Shown piece by piece: positions 46,530-56,175 of a stretch of DNA of 64,000 nucleotides; within the stretch, counting starts at the first letter, position 1; the number at the start of each line of letters is the position of its first letter. Both the position numbers and the translations under genes were made by a program. The DNA lies in assembly GCA_949295115.1 (NCBI GenBank), contig CASFJU010000002.1, positions 95,825 through 159,824 of the forward strand, in the 5' to 3' direction. A model generated the notes under the pieces. The model did no database searches and was not told the origin of the DNA. It saw nothing but the letters and a program-made list of their open reading frames with translations. The stretch is from an uncultured Phascolarctobacterium sp. (GTDB taxonomy: Bacteria; Bacillota; Negativicutes; Acidaminococcales; Acidaminococcaceae).

Positions 46530-46616
46530 CAAAAGACCCTTCCATTTGGGTATAGCAAACAGAAGGGTCCTCATTGACCACGTTTATATTGTAACAAAAA
46601 TTTGCCGCCGCCGCAA
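46530..46616 (-). promoter_or_regulatory. glnA promoter and leader attenuator hairpin
   Basis: On the minus strand TTGCGG (46616-46611) and TACAAT (46593-46588) are 17 bp apart and would start transcription near 46581. The leader contains GACCCTTC/GAAGGGTC (46569-46562 with 46542-46535) with a 19-base loop, followed by TTTTG. This looks like a terminator inside the leader, so expression may depend on antitermination. Alternatively it simply ends the holA transcript. No known glutamine riboswitch core is visible. Confidence 0.5.
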
Positions 46617-46634
46617 GCGGATTTAAAAATTTTT

Positions 46635-47654
46635 TTAACGCCTGCCCAAAAAGCGGATGAGGATTTCTTCCAGCATTTCAAACTGGCGCCCGCCATAGCG
46701 GATGTTGGCGTTAAAATCTGCCAGCGCCAGCATGAACGCCGACAAATCCTGCGCAGTGTAATTGCGGCACTGCTCCATAAGTTTTTTAACGGCGTAGGGC
46801 GAAGTCTTCATCGCCGCGGCAACTGCCTGCTGGTTCATGCCCTGCGCTGCCAGCTCCTTAACCTGCGCCAGCCGCCTCACCTGAAAGGCAATCAGCCCGG
46901 CAACGGCAATGGCGCTGCCGCCGTGTTTCTTTTCGTTCTGCAAAAGCTCCAAAGCGTCCGGCAAGTTTTTCAGGGCAATGGCGTTCAGCAGCGCAAAGCG
47001 CGATACCTCCGGCAAAGCGGAAAAGACGGCTTCCACATCGGCTTTCGTCCAGATGCGGCGCTCACCGGCATAAACAAAAAGCTTTTCAATTTCCTGCTCC
47101 AGCAAAAGCAGCGGCGCGGTTTCGGCGGCGGAAAGATATTCCATCACCGTCTGTTCCGCTTCGTATTCAAAGCGGCAGCCGCGTTTTTTCGCTTCGGCGT
47201 CAAGCCACGGCTTAAGCTGGTACGGGTTTAACGCCTTACATTCGGCGCACGCGCCGTCTGCCAGCAGCTTTTTGTAAATGCGCCCGCGCTTGTCCATTTT
47301 GCCCACGTTGATAAACACATGGCAGAACTCCGGCACGTTCAGCAAAAGCGCTTCCAGATTTTCCTTCTGCTTCTTATCGGCGGCAAAAATTTTCTCATCG
47401 CTGATAATCACAAGGCTGCTGCCCCCAAAAAACGGGTACGTGTTGACGGCAGCATTCAGGCGCTTTAAATCGGTGTCGCGGTCAAATACGCTTATTTCCA
47501 TATCCTCGGCAGGCACGTCGCCGAACACATATTTTTTAATCAGCCCGGCGGCCTTGCTGCGGTAATAATTTTCTTCGCCGTACATCAAAATCACGTTGGG
47601 CAAAGGCTCACGCTTTTCCAGCATTTCTATCAGTTTTTCCGGCGTCAGTTCCAT
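46635..47654 (-). CDS. holA: DNA polymerase III delta subunit
   Basis: The 339-residue protein is the clamp-loader delta subunit. It shows MYGEENYYRSKAAGLIKKYV at the N-terminus (in place of the Walker-like region), FVYAGERRIWTKADVEAVFS in the middle helices and a C-terminal collar domain (FALLNAIALKNLPDALELL, LIAFQVRRLAQVKELA). It opens the sliding clamp. It starts nine bases after comEC, and the comEA-comEC-holA order is common in Firmicutes. Confidence 0.93.
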   Translation of the reverse strand: MELTPEKLIEMLEKREPLPNVILMYGEENYYRSKAAGLIKKYVFGDVPAEDMEISVFDRDTDLKRLNAAVNTYPFFGGSSLVIISDEKIFAADKKQKENLEALLLNVPEFCHVFINVGKMDKRGRIYKKLLADGACAECKALNPYQLKPWLDAEAKKRGCRFEYEAEQTVMEYLSAAETAPLLLLEQEIEKLFVYAGERRIWTKADVEAVFSALPEVSRFALLNAIALKNLPDALELLQNEKKHGGSAIAVAGLIAFQVRRLAQVKELAAQGMNQQAVAAAMKTSPYAVKKLMEQCRNYTAQDLSAFMLALADFNANIRYGGRQFEMLEEILIRFLGRR

Positions 47655-47663
47655 AACATCACC

Positions 47664-49964
47664 TTAAAAAAATTCTTTGTCATACCTATAACTATACCAT
47701 TGCATTCGCCCGCCGTCAAAACATACTTTTACCGCGCCCAGTTTATCCGTGCGCAGCACCTTTGCACCGGCAGCCTGCAAACGCTGCACAGCCTCGCGCC
47801 CCGGGTGCCCGTAACTGTTGCCCGCACCGGCGGATATAACCGCAATTTTGGGGCGCGCCTGTTTTAAAAACACTTCCGTGGACGAATAATTGCTGCCGTG
47901 ATGCGCTACCTTTAAAACATCAGCCTGCTTAATTTTACCTGCCGCTGCCAGTTCGATGCTCTCATCGGCGTCGCCGGTAAACAAAATACTGCCGCCTGCT
48001 TCCGATACACGCATAATCACGCTGCTTTCGTTGTCGCCACCCTCGCTTTTGCCGCCCGCTAAAATTTCAATCCGGCATGAGCCGAGGTTAAACACACTGC
48101 CCGGTTTTGCCACGATAACGTCCTGCGGTTTAATGTAGCGCAGAAGTTTTGCCACGTCCTCCGAAGGTTTTTCCTGCGGCAGCAGCAGCTTGTTAACTTT
48201 TACCAGGCGCGCCACCCCCGCCGCACCGCCTGCGTGGTCGTGATGCCCGTGGCTTAATGCCAGCAAATCAACCTTATCCACGCCAAGGTAACGCAGGTAC
48301 GGCACAATAATGCGGCTGCCGGTGTCAAAATCGCCCTGCAAGCCGCCGCAGTCCACAATAATGTTCTGCCCGGCGCTTGTCTGCACCAAAGCAGCGTCAC
48401 CCTGCCCGACGTCGATAAAATGTACGGTAAACGGCACCGGCGCAAGGCTTTTTGCTGCCAGCAAAACCATTATGCCAAGCGTGCAAAACAGCAGCGCCCA
48501 TTTGCGTTCTTTTGCGGTAAACCAGCTGCGCTTAAAATAAACTGTAAGCGCCAGATAGTACAGCGCAAAACACGCCAAAGGCAAATGCGGCACGTTAAGC
48601 ACCGCCGCAGGCACAGCCGCCAAAAAATGTACGGCGTTTAACAGCGGCTGCATGGCAAGCTCGGCGGCATAAATTACAGCACTGCCTACAAGCGGCAGAC
48701 ACAAACCGCCCAGCGTGATAATAACCAGCACTTCCATAGCGGGTACCAGCAAAATGTTGGCAGCAAATGTGACGAGCGAAAGCTGGTTGAAATGCCACAG
48801 CAAAAGCGGCAGCGAAGCTAGCTGCGCCGCCAGCGTAATGGCAAAGCCTTCGCGCACCAATGCCAACTTAATAAACGCCAGCCGCTCTTTAAGCTGCGGG
48901 TAAATAAAAATCAGCCCGCCAGTTGCGGCAAACGAAAGCTGAAAGCCGACATCCAGCAGCCACAACGGATTGTACAACAGCAGCGCTATGGCAACGGCGC
49001 AGAAAATATTGCCGCTCTGCGCTTTTTTGTAGGTGCCGCTGCCCGCCAGTGCCACGGCGCTCATCAAAAAGGAACGCCACACCGGCGCACTGCCGCCGCA
49101 CAGCAATGCATACAAAAATAACAACGCCAGCACTGCGCAAATCTGCGCTCTGCCGCGCTTGCCTACAATTAAAATTAAAAAGCCAGCCACTAACGCCATG
49201 TGCGTGCCCGACACCGATAAAATATGTGCCAGCCCCGTGGCAGAAAAAGCCTCGCGCGTTGCTTCGCTCAAACCGTCGTAACCGCCCAGCGCCATGCCGC
49301 AGAGTACCGCGCCTGCTTCACCGGGTACTGTACTGCGAATTTTATCGCGCAGGCCAAGCGCAAACAGAAAAAATTTATCGCTGAGGCTTTGCTCATTACT
49401 TATATGCAGCGCCGTCTTTTTAACGCTGATACGCCCTTTAATGCCCTGCTGCAAATTCCAGCTTTCGCTGTCAAAGCTGCCGGGGTTGGCAAAACCGTGT
49501 ACCGCTTTTAGTTCGCCGCTGACGGCAACACCGCTGCTGTTAAACTGCTGTGTTTTGGCTTCCATGGCAAACACGCGCACTTTGCCGCTGGCGTTTTGCA
49601 GGCTGCCTTTTTCACGCTGTACAGCGCGGCAGTCCATAACAAAACTAACTCCATCGTCACGTTGTTTCAGGCTCAATAAATCCACACTGCCGTATAAAGT
49701 CAGCTTCTGCCCAAGGTAATTATCCACCGCCGCTGCGTCCGGCTGCACCGCCCTGCTGCCTACAGCCATGCCGCAAGCAGCAAAAAGCAGCGCACCGCAC
49801 ACTGCAACGGCGTAACCCTTCGGCTTAAACTTTGCCAGCAGTGCCAGCAAAACCGCCAAAACAACTGCCGCCACGCAGTAATAATATAAATACTGCGGCG
49901 TTAAAATACCAAAATAATCACCGGCTGCAAACGCACCTGCCGCTATTAAAAACCACGTTTTCAT
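47664..49964 (-). CDS. comEC: ComEC/Rec2 DNA uptake channel
   Basis: The 766-residue protein has N-terminal helices and a DUF4131 region (1-170), the Competence membrane domain (about 210-480, ALCGMALGGYDGLS, LSVSGTHMALVAGFLI) and a C-terminal metallo-beta-lactamase domain (about 515-766, FIDVGQGDAALVQT, LSHGHHDHAGGAAG). It would form the inner-membrane channel for single-stranded DNA and may degrade the other strand. It overlaps comEA by four bases. With the pseudopilin operon at 54-57.8 kb it indicates a natural transformation apparatus, although no PilB-type ATPase is present here. Confidence 0.95.
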   Translation of the reverse strand: MKTWFLIAAGAFAAGDYFGILTPQYLYYYCVAAVVLAVLLALLAKFKPKGYAVAVCGALLFAACGMAVGSRAVQPDAAAVDNYLGQKLTLYGSVDLLSLKQRDDGVSFVMDCRAVQREKGSLQNASGKVRVFAMEAKTQQFNSSGVAVSGELKAVHGFANPGSFDSESWNLQQGIKGRISVKKTALHISNEQSLSDKFFLFALGLRDKIRSTVPGEAGAVLCGMALGGYDGLSEATREAFSATGLAHILSVSGTHMALVAGFLILIVGKRGRAQICAVLALLFLYALLCGGSAPVWRSFLMSAVALAGSGTYKKAQSGNIFCAVAIALLLYNPLWLLDVGFQLSFAATGGLIFIYPQLKERLAFIKLALVREGFAITLAAQLASLPLLLWHFNQLSLVTFAANILLVPAMEVLVIITLGGLCLPLVGSAVIYAAELAMQPLLNAVHFLAAVPAAVLNVPHLPLACFALYYLALTVYFKRSWFTAKERKWALLFCTLGIMVLLAAKSLAPVPFTVHFIDVGQGDAALVQTSAGQNIIVDCGGLQGDFDTGSRIIVPYLRYLGVDKVDLLALSHGHHDHAGGAAGVARLVKVNKLLLPQEKPSEDVAKLLRYIKPQDVIVAKPGSVFNLGSCRIEILAGGKSEGGDNESSVIMRVSEAGGSILFTGDADESIELAAAGKIKQADVLKVAHHGSNYSSTEVFLKQARPKIAVISAGAGNSYGHPGREAVQRLQAAGAKVLRTDKLGAVKVCFDGGRMQWYSYRYDKEFF

Positions 49965-50602
49965 AAATCAAGGTACGGGCGCATTTTGTTAAACTTCGCC
50001 TGCCCGATGCCTTTCACTTTCATAATGTCCTCAATTTTATTAAAGCCATGCAGATTGCGGTATTCCACAATGCGCTGCGCCGTTACTTCGCCTACGCCCG
50101 GCAGTTCTTCCAGTTCTTCAAGCATCGCACTGTTCAAACGTATTTTGCCGTCACTGTAATCCTGCTGCGCAGCAGGCGCATAATTTACAGGCTGCACTAC
50201 ATTAGCAACTGCGTTTGCGCTTTCGCCGGCATAAACATTCTGTGCCTGTTTCAGTTTGCGCAGTTCCTTCGCGCTTAAACGCGGCACATTTACCTGCATG
50301 CCGTCCTTACAGATTTTGGCAAGGTTCACACGGTCTTTGTTAGCTTCCTCCGTCATGCCGCCCGCCGCTTCTATCGCGTCAACAGCACGGCTGCCCGGCG
50401 CAATCTCATGCAGTCCCGGCTTTGCCACCGCGCCGCTCACATACACCGTTATCTTTGCTTCTGCCGCTGCTTCTTCAATTTGCACTGCCTGTTGTTCAAG
50501 CTCAAGCATGTTTTCCTCCCGCTGCTGCGGCCAGAAGCTTGCCAAAACGCAAAACACAACCGCCACGGCGACGGCAATAATTTTTTTGTTAAGCTGCGCC
50601 AT
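49961..50602 (-). CDS. comEA: ComEA-like DNA receptor
   Basis: The 213-residue protein has an N-terminal membrane anchor (IIAVAVAVVFCVLASFW, residues 8-24), an SLBB domain (about 50-115, ITVYVSGAVAKPGLHEIAPG) and a C-terminal helix-hairpin-helix DNA-binding domain (about 150-213, LNSAMLEELEELPGVGEVTA). It binds incoming DNA in the periplasm. A ribosome binding site AAGGAGTTG precedes the ATG. It is the first gene of comEA-comEC-holA. Confidence 0.94.
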   Translation of the reverse strand: MAQLNKKIIAVAVAVVFCVLASFWPQQREENMLELEQQAVQIEEAAAEAKITVYVSGAVAKPGLHEIAPGSRAVDAIEAAGGMTEEANKDRVNLAKICKDGMQVNVPRLSAKELRKLKQAQNVYAGESANAVANVVQPVNYAPAAQQDYSDGKIRLNSAMLEELEELPGVGEVTAQRIVEYRNLHGFNKIEDIMKVKGIGQAKFNKMRPYLDL

Positions 50603-50625
50603 CGGTTCAACTCCTTATAAAAAAT

Positions 50626-50655
50626 AAAACTCCCCGGTATTCCCAGGGAGTTTTG
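50626..50655 (-). terminator. terminator of leuS
   Basis: On the minus strand AACTCCCTGGG-AATA-CCGGGGAGTTTTATTTTTT forms an approximately 10-bp stem with one bulge and a T-run. It lies between leuS and comEA. Confidence 0.85.
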
Positions 50656-50668
50656 TTAAATAAACCTG

Positions 50669-53161
50669 TTACGGTTTTACTACGATATTGACCAGACGAC
50701 CCGGCACGCAGACAACTTTAACAATTTTATCGGTATCGACGGTTTCTGCAATGTGCGGTTCGGCAAGCGCCAGTTTTTCCAGTTCGTCCTTACCGGCGTC
50801 TGCAGGCACAACCAGACGGCCTCTCAATTTGCCGTTAACCTGCAAAGCAATTTCAATGCTGTCCACTTTCATCGCATCGGCGTCAGCTTTCGGCCATTTT
50901 TCCTCGTGGATACTGCCTTCTTCGGAAATTACGCCATGCCACAGTTCTTCCGTAATGTGCGGAACGAACGGCGAGAGCAGTTTCAGCAGGTTGGCAACGG
51001 TTTCGTAAATCAAACCGGCGTGCGGTTCTTTGGCAGCTTCTTTATAAGCATACAAAGCGTTAACCAGTTCCATCATCGCGCTGATAGCGGTGTTAAAGTT
51101 GAAACGCTGTTCGATGTCGTCCGTTACCTTTTTAATGCTGGTATGCAGCACGCGGCGCAGGTTTTTGCCTGCTTCGTCCAGCTCTGCCGGGTCATACTGC
51201 GTAACCTTCTGTGCCAGCACATCCTGATAATGGTAAACGATACGCCATACCCTGCCGAGGAAGCGGAACGAGCCTTCTACGCCCTGATCGCTCCACTCCA
51301 ATTCCCTTTCGGGCGGTGCGGCGAACATAATAAACAGCCTTGCGGTATCCGCGCCGTATTTGCCAATGATTTCCTCCGGCGAAACAACATTGCCGAGGGA
51401 TTTACTCATCTTGGCGCCGTCTTTGATAACCATGCCCTGCGTCAGCAGGTTGGTGAACGGTTCTTTGTAATCTACAAGCCCTGCGTCGTGCAGCACTTTC
51501 ATAAAGAAGCGGGAATAGAGCAAATGCAGGATTGCATGCTCAATGCCGCCGATGTACTGGTCAACCGGGGACCAGTAATTTACTTTAGCCTTGCCGAACG
51601 GAGCGTCGGCGTTTTTCGGGTCGGTATAACGCAGATAGTACCAGGAGGAGCACAGGAAGGTGTCCATGGTATCGGTTTCGCGTTTGGCAGGTTTACCGCA
51701 TTTCGGGCAGGTGCAGTTTACAAAGCTTTCGGAAGTTGCAAGCGGCGATACGGCACCGGCATCAAATTTAACGTCCTCCGGCAGCATAACCGGCAGCTGG
51801 TCTTCCGGCACAAGCACTTCGCCGCAGTCCGGGCAGTAAATAACCGGAATCGGCGCGCCCCAATAACGCTGGCGGCTGATTAACCAGTCGCGCAGGCGGT
51901 AATTAACGCGGCGCTGGCCGATGCCCATTGCTTCAATCTTGTCCTTGATTGCTTCCATGCCTTCATGCAGTTCCATACCGCTGAACTCGCCGGAATTTAC
52001 AAGCACGCCTTCTTTTTCTTCATAGGCGTCGGTCATATCTTCTAATTTAAGTTCTTTATCCTTGGGGTTAATTACAACAATTTTCTCAAGGCCGTATTTG
52101 TCTGCGAACATCCAGTCGCGGGCATCATGGGTAGGTACGCCCATAACCGCACCCGTGCCGTAATCGTAAAGTACATAGTTGGTAATCCAAATCTGCACTT
52201 TGCGGCCGGTCAGCGGATGGATGCAGTAGCAGCCGGTAAACAGGCCTTCTTTTTCAGATTCGCTGGAAGTACGTTCAATATCGCTCTGGTTTCTTACGCG
52301 CTCGCAGAAAGCTTTAATTTCTTCGGCTTTCGGGTTGTTCACGCACAGTTTTTCCACCAGCGGATGCTCTGCGGCAAGTACCACATAGGTAACGCCGTAA
52401 ATCGTATCCGGGCGGGTAGTGTAAACGGGGATGCGCTCGCCGACTTTCGGGAAATCAAAGCTAAATTCAAGGCCTTCGCTGCGGCCGATCCAGTTGCGCT
52501 GCATGGTTTTAACGCGCTCCGGCCAGCCCTCCAGAAGGTCAAGGTCTTTTAACAGTTCATCTGCGTAGTCGGTAATTTTAAAGAACCACTGTTCCAGGTC
52601 TTTTTTTACAACTTCATGGTCGCAGCGCCAGCATTTGCCGTCGATAACCTGTTCGTTGGCCAGTACCGTATTACAGGTATTGCACCAGTTAACGGCGGAT
52701 TTCTTTTTAACTGCCAGGCCGCGTTTGTAAAACAGTTCAAAGAACCATTGCGTCCATTTATAATAATCGGGTTTGCAGGTCGTCACTTCGCGGTCCCAGT
52801 CATAAGAAAGGCCGAGGCGTTTCTGCTGGCGCGTCATGTTGGCAATGTTTTCCATCGTCCATTTTTTCGGCGGAATACCGTGTTTGATAGCGGCGTTTTC
52901 TGCCGGCATGCCGAAGGAATCCCAGCCCATCGGATGCAGCACGTTATAGCCGTTCATCGTGCGGAAGCGCGCTACCACGTCGCCGATGGAATAATTGCGC
53001 ACATGACCCATGTGCAAATTGCCGGAAGGATACGGGAACATCTCCAGCACATAGGATTTCGGACGGCTGCTGTCCATTTCGGTTTTAAAGGTTTTGTTGT
53101 CTTCCCAGTATTGCTGCCATTTGGCTTCAATCTCATGGGGATTATACTTTTCTTGAATCAT
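50669..53161 (-). CDS. leuS: leucyl-tRNA synthetase
   Basis: The 830-residue class I synthetase has the HMGH-type motif ([20 protein letters not shown]), a CP1 editing domain (about 220-410, [20 protein letters not shown]), the leucine-specific zinc segment and the KMSKS loop ([20 protein letters not shown]). A C-terminal anticodon-binding domain and a short tail with [15 protein letters not shown] follow. The ATG at 53161 is preferred because GAGGTTG lies upstream and [15 protein letters not shown] matches family starts; the 26 extra codons read through the promoter. No T-box leader is present between promoter and start. Confidence 0.97.
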   Translation of the reverse strand: MIQEKYNPHEIEAKWQQYWEDNKTFKTEMDSSRPKSYVLEMFPYPSGNLHMGHVRNYSIGDVVARFRTMNGYNVLHPMGWDSFGMPAENAAIKHGIPPKKWTMENIANMTRQQKRLGLSYDWDREVTTCKPDYYKWTQWFFELFYKRGLAVKKKSAVNWCNTCNTVLANEQVIDGKCWRCDHEVVKKDLEQWFFKITDYADELLKDLDLLEGWPERVKTMQRNWIGRSEGLEFSFDFPKVGERIPVYTTRPDTIYGVTYVVLAAEHPLVEKLCVNNPKAEEIKAFCERVRNQSDIERTSSESEKEGLFTGCYCIHPLTGRKVQIWITNYVLYDYGTGAVMGVPTHDARDWMFADKYGLEKIVVINPKDKELKLEDMTDAYEEKEGVLVNSGEFSGMELHEGMEAIKDKIEAMGIGQRRVNYRLRDWLISRQRYWGAPIPVIYCPDCGEVLVPEDQLPVMLPEDVKFDAGAVSPLATSESFVNCTCPKCGKPAKRETDTMDTFLCSSWYYLRYTDPKNADAPFGKAKVNYWSPVDQYIGGIEHAILHLLYSRFFMKVLHDAGLVDYKEPFTNLLTQGMVIKDGAKMSKSLGNVVSPEEIIGKYGADTARLFIMFAAPPERELEWSDQGVEGSFRFLGRVWRIVYHYQDVLAQKVTQYDPAELDEAGKNLRRVLHTSIKKVTDDIEQRFNFNTAISAMMELVNALYAYKEAAKEPHAGLIYETVANLLKLLSPFVPHITEELWHGVISEEGSIHEEKWPKADADAMKVDSIEIALQVNGKLRGRLVVPADAGKDELEKLALAEPHIAETVDTDKIVKVVCVPGRLVNIVVKP

Positions 53162-53210
53162 ATTTTCAACCTCACACAATAAAGCTAAATTAGAATATAA
53201 TACCCTTAAA

Positions 53211-53239
53211 ATTATATAGCTTACGGCTTTTAAAGTCAA
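53211..53239 (-). promoter_or_regulatory. leuS promoter
   Basis: On the minus strand TTGACT (53239-53234) and TATAAT (53216-53211) have a 17-bp spacer. The leader of about 45 bases is too short for a T-box. Confidence 0.8.
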
Positions 53240-53325
53240 TTATTAAAGCCTGCCGGTATGCGCAATATCGCCAAAGTGTAAAAAATATGATACAATCAAA
53301 GAAGATTTTACATAAAGGAGACAAC

Positions 53326-54021
53326 ATGAGCCTTTTTGCCATCGGCGACTTTCACCTTTCGGGCGAGCCGCCTGCCAAACCCATGGAGGTTTTTAACCCC
53401 GCGTGGGCCAACCATTTTAAAAAAATACGCCAAAACTGGCTGAATATGATTACGCCGGAGGACACTGTCATCATCTGCGGCGATACTTCGTGGGCAATGT
53501 CGCTGGACGCTGCCATGCAGGATTTAAACCGCATTGCCGCCCTGCCGGGACACAAAATTATTTTGCGCGGCAACCACGATTACTGGTGGACGAGCCTTAA
53601 AAAAATGCAGCAGGCTACCGCAGATAATTTTATGTTTTTGCAGAATAACTTTTTTGCCTGCGGCGATGTGGCAGTCTGCGGTTCTCGCGGCTGGCTGCTG
53701 CCATCTTCCGATAATTTTACCGAAGACGATAAGCACATTTACGAGCGCGAAGGCGTACGGCTGGAGCTTTCGCTTGCCGCTGCAAAGGAAGCAGGCTACA
53801 CAAAATTCGTTGTAGCCATGCATTACCCGCCGCTGTACAAAGCAGATGAAGTTACCGTGTTTACGGAACTCTTTGCCAGATACGGCGTAACGCACTGCGT
53901 CTTTGGGCACATTCACGGGCAGGACGCCGCCAATGTGTTTGAAGGCGAAACGCGCGGCGTTACTTATAAACTTACCAGCTGCGACACGCAGAATTTTACG
54001 CCGCAGCTCATCCTGACGTAA
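53326..54021 (+). CDS. calcineurin-like metallophosphoesterase
   Basis: The 231-residue protein has the complete metallophosphoesterase metal motifs: IGDFHLSG (DxH), IICGDTSWAMS (GD), ILRGNHDYWW (GNHD), VVAMHYPP (H) and CVFGHIHGQD (GHxH). The two-metal site is intact. The substrate is unknown; relatives in Firmicutes are annotated only as phosphohydrolases. The ATG at 53326 is preferred because AAGGAG lies upstream; the frame opens 13 codons earlier. It is monocistronic and divergent from leuS. Confidence 0.88.
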   Translation: MSLFAIGDFHLSGEPPAKPMEVFNPAWANHFKKIRQNWLNMITPEDTVIICGDTSWAMSLDAAMQDLNRIAALPGHKIILRGNHDYWWTSLKKMQQATADNFMFLQNNFFACGDVAVCGSRGWLLPSSDNFTEDDKHIYEREGVRLELSLAAAKEAGYTKFVVAMHYPPLYKADEVTVFTELFARYGVTHCVFGHIHGQDAANVFEGETRGVTYKLTSCDTQNFTPQLILT

Positions 54022-54036
54022 AACAAAATATTTTAC

Positions 54037-54068
54037 AATCCGCATGGAACGCCGTGCGGATTTTTTAT
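54037..54068. terminator. terminator after the phosphoesterase gene
   Basis: AATCCGCA and TGCGGATT form an 8-bp stem around TGGAACGCCG, followed by TTTTTATTTTT. It overlaps the 3' end of the convergent pilus-like gene by a few bases. Confidence 0.8.
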
Positions 54069-54991
54069 TTTTGCTTTAACCGCAGCGCCGTTACAAAAGG
54101 CTGCAAAACAGTTTCATCGCGCGTAAAAACAGCGCCGTCTTCAAGCGTCAATCTTCCGCCACACATAGCAATGCCACTGACGCTCGCACCGCTTTTAATT
54201 GTTAAATTTTCCTTGGCAATTAAAAGCACCTTGCCAAGCTCTGCGTTTTTGCCGACTTCAATCTGCCCGTCGCTGATGATAATGCAAAAATCGGGCAGCT
54301 TCGTGCCGTCGGCAATAAAAATGCTCATCATCGCCGCAAGGCAGCCCTGACCTTTGATGTTTTTGGAAGTGGACGCAATGCTTTTGCTGTAATGGCCGTC
54401 GTCGTAATACAGCGCGCCGCTTAAACCAAGTTCCTCAAAACTCGTTTTGGTTGGGAAATCCATTTCCTTAAAAGCAGCGTAATTTTTAACGTCAAGGCGG
54501 TCCAAAATATTGCCCATGTTTGCGGCATAAGCAACGCCTTCCGGCAGATTTTCCGCGCCGCTGATACTTTTACCGGCTGCCAGAGTATAACTGCTGCCGA
54601 GTTTGATAATATCAGGCGGCAGCGTCAGCTTAAGCTGCTGCAAGGCAAAAGTTTCCCCGCCTGCTTCCGCGCTGATAGTATAACGCGTAATGCCGTTTTG
54701 TTCTTCTGCTTTAATAGCGGCAGCTAAATCATAGGCGCCGGGGTACAGCTTCTGCGGCGGCAAGTTAAAGCCGCCTGCCGGTACGGCACTGTCCATAAAA
54801 TCTGCCCTGGCCAAAGCCTGCACCGCAAATTGCAGCTGACGGCGTAAAAGCCGCTGCTGCGTTTCTTCAGCCTCCTGCCGCAGCCAGTACGCCGCCGCAT
54901 GCAGGCACGCCGCTACGCACAACACTCCTGCCAGCACCGCCACACCGATGCCGCCGCGGTTATCCCGTAAAATTCTGCTAAAAACTGCCAT
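54065..54991 (-). CDS. pilus-assembly-like protein with a beta-helix C-terminus
   Basis: The 308-residue protein has a short basic N-terminus, one membrane helix (GIGVAVLAGVLCVAACLHAA, residues 14-33) and a long helix, as in PilX or GspK-like minor components. The C-terminal part (about 225-300) has bactofilin-like beta repeats (IEVGKNAELGKVLLIAKENL, IKSGASVSGIAMCGGRLTLE). It is the last gene of the pseudopilin operon and overlaps the preceding gene by 14 bases. A structural or tip role is plausible; no exact family is recognised. Confidence 0.65.
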   Translation of the reverse strand: MAVFSRILRDNRGGIGVAVLAGVLCVAACLHAAAYWLRQEAEETQQRLLRRQLQFAVQALARADFMDSAVPAGGFNLPPQKLYPGAYDLAAAIKAEEQNGITRYTISAEAGGETFALQQLKLTLPPDIIKLGSSYTLAAGKSISGAENLPEGVAYAANMGNILDRLDVKNYAAFKEMDFPTKTSFEELGLSGALYYDDGHYSKSIASTSKNIKGQGCLAAMMSIFIADGTKLPDFCIIISDGQIEVGKNAELGKVLLIAKENLTIKSGASVSGIAMCGGRLTLEDGAVFTRDETVLQPFVTALRLKQK

Positions 54992-55460
54992 TTGCCATTA
55001 CATAAACTTCCGTAAATTTTTTGCTGCGCCCGCTGGCGTTATCTTTCAGTTGCATGGTCACTTTTATTTTGTCATCCGCAATTTGTTCAGCGTCCAGTTT
55101 TTCCAGCGTTACCTCCGCCAGCGAAAGCGGATTGACGCCGCGTGACGAGTTATATTTTATCTCGCGTGCCAGCGAACCGCTATTGCGGTAAAAAGTAGTC
55201 TGCCTGTTGCCTCGCACTTCTTTGCAGACGATTTTATCGTTACTGCCTGCGGTAATTTTTACATCGGCGGCGTGCAAAAGCAGCTCCTGCTCAATAAAGC
55301 CCTGACTGTAGCGCGCGGCACGGTACAACAACAAATCGCTCTGCACATTCTGCCACGAGCGGGCAAAACCGCTTAACCCATTGTACATAATAACGGCGGC
55401 AACTGCCGCCACGGCAAGGGCAATGCAGATTTCCGCCAGCAGGTAGCCTTTGTTATTCAC
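54978..55460 (-). CDS. minor pseudopilin (PilW/GspJ-like)
   Basis: The 160-residue protein begins NNKGYLLAEICIALAVAAVA, a type IV prepilin signal with G-Y at the cleavage site and E at mature position 5, though the residues around it are less canonical than in its neighbours. The rest is a globular pseudopilin head. It starts with GTG at 55460, within the last codons of the frameshifted pseudopilin, indicating tight translational coupling. Confidence 0.75.
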   Translation of the reverse strand: MNNKGYLLAEICIALAVAAVAAVIMYNGLSGFARSWQNVQSDLLLYRAARYSQGFIEQELLLHAADVKITAGSNDKIVCKEVRGNRQTTFYRNSGSLAREIKYNSSRGVNPLSLAEVTLEKLDAEQIADDKIKVTMQLKDNASGRSKKFTEVYVMANGSF

Positions 55461-55732
55461 TGCCGGTCACCACGCTGCCCACAATTTTACCGGCGGCATT
55501 TTTAATCGTTACATAATAAAAGGGCTTCGCCAGCCCCTCGCAGTAAACTTCCTGCCGCTCAACCATCCGCGTAAGCGCCGCTTGCCGCGTTAAACGCCGT
55601 TACAGCTTCGTTACGCTGCACCAGCAGTTTTACGCCGCTGCTGTAAGCCGCCACCGCGCTTGCGCAGATAACGCCCGCCGCTGCCAGGCACACCAAAAGT
55701 TCGGTCAGCACAAAGCCTTTGCCGCCTTTCAT
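55453..55732 (-). pseudogene. pseudopilin gene with an internal frameshift
   Basis: The frame starting at 55732 (MKGGKGFVLTELLVCLAAAG) has a prepilin peptidase site (G-F, E at +5) and runs for 57 codons to TGA at 55559-55561. In the -1 register, ATG at 55566 opens a 37-codon frame (VERQEVYCEGLAKPFYYVTI) ending at 55453. That frame continues the fold expected for a pseudopilin of about 95 residues and ends precisely at the next gene. So the protein is split by a single-base frameshift, with an 8-base ATG/TGA overlap. Alternatives are two coupled peptides, programmed frameshifting (no slippery heptamer is seen) or a sequencing error. Confidence 0.6.
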
Positions 55733-56175
55733 TTAAACACAACCCTTCCGGTAACAGGCTGCACCTGCAGCCAATAGCTGATGTTTTTATCGTGGCGGCA
55801 CTTGATGATGTAGTTGACGGTAATCGAAGGCGCGCCCTCTTGGGAAAATTGCAGCGCGTTGAAATGCTGGTTAAAATACAGCCCACTGTCCGCACTGAAC
55901 CTGCGTGTCAGAAATTTATCCTTTCCGTGGTAAATACGGTAACCGCCCTTGTCGGTGTCCATTTCCAAACGGCTTCTGCCGGATACATCATAAAAACAAT
56001 ACTGCTGCAACGCCGCTATATCGCCTGCCATTTGCTGTGCCGCACGCTGCGCCTGCATTTTATACAGGTAACTTTGCACGCCGCCGAGCGCAGGCACTAA
56101 AAAAGCAGCAGCAACTGCCAACAGCCCTGCCGCCGCCAAAACTTCAATCAGCCCAAAGCCTTTATTCTTCAGCAT
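55729..56175 (-). CDS. pseudopilin (GspH/FimT-like)
   Basis: The 148-residue protein has a prepilin signal (LKNKGFGLIEVLAAAGLLAV, cleavage after G, E at +5) followed by a hydrophobic helix and a globular domain with FSADSGLYFNQHFNALQF. It overlaps the neighbouring pseudopilin genes by 4 and 14 bases. It is probably a minor subunit of a DNA-uptake or type II secretion-like pseudopilus. Confidence 0.82.
   Translation of the reverse strand: MLKNKGFGLIEVLAAAGLLAVAAAFLVPALGGVQSYLYKMQAQRAAQQMAGDIAALQQYCFYDVSGRSRLEMDTDKGGYRIYHGKDKFLTRRFSADSGLYFNQHFNALQFSQEGAPSITVNYIIKCRHDKNISYWLQVQPVTGRVVFK

Noticed and set aside
53162..53240. T-box leader upstream of leuS
   Set aside because: The leader from the promoter to the start is only about 45 bases and no T-box core (such as AGGGTGGNACCGCG) is present.
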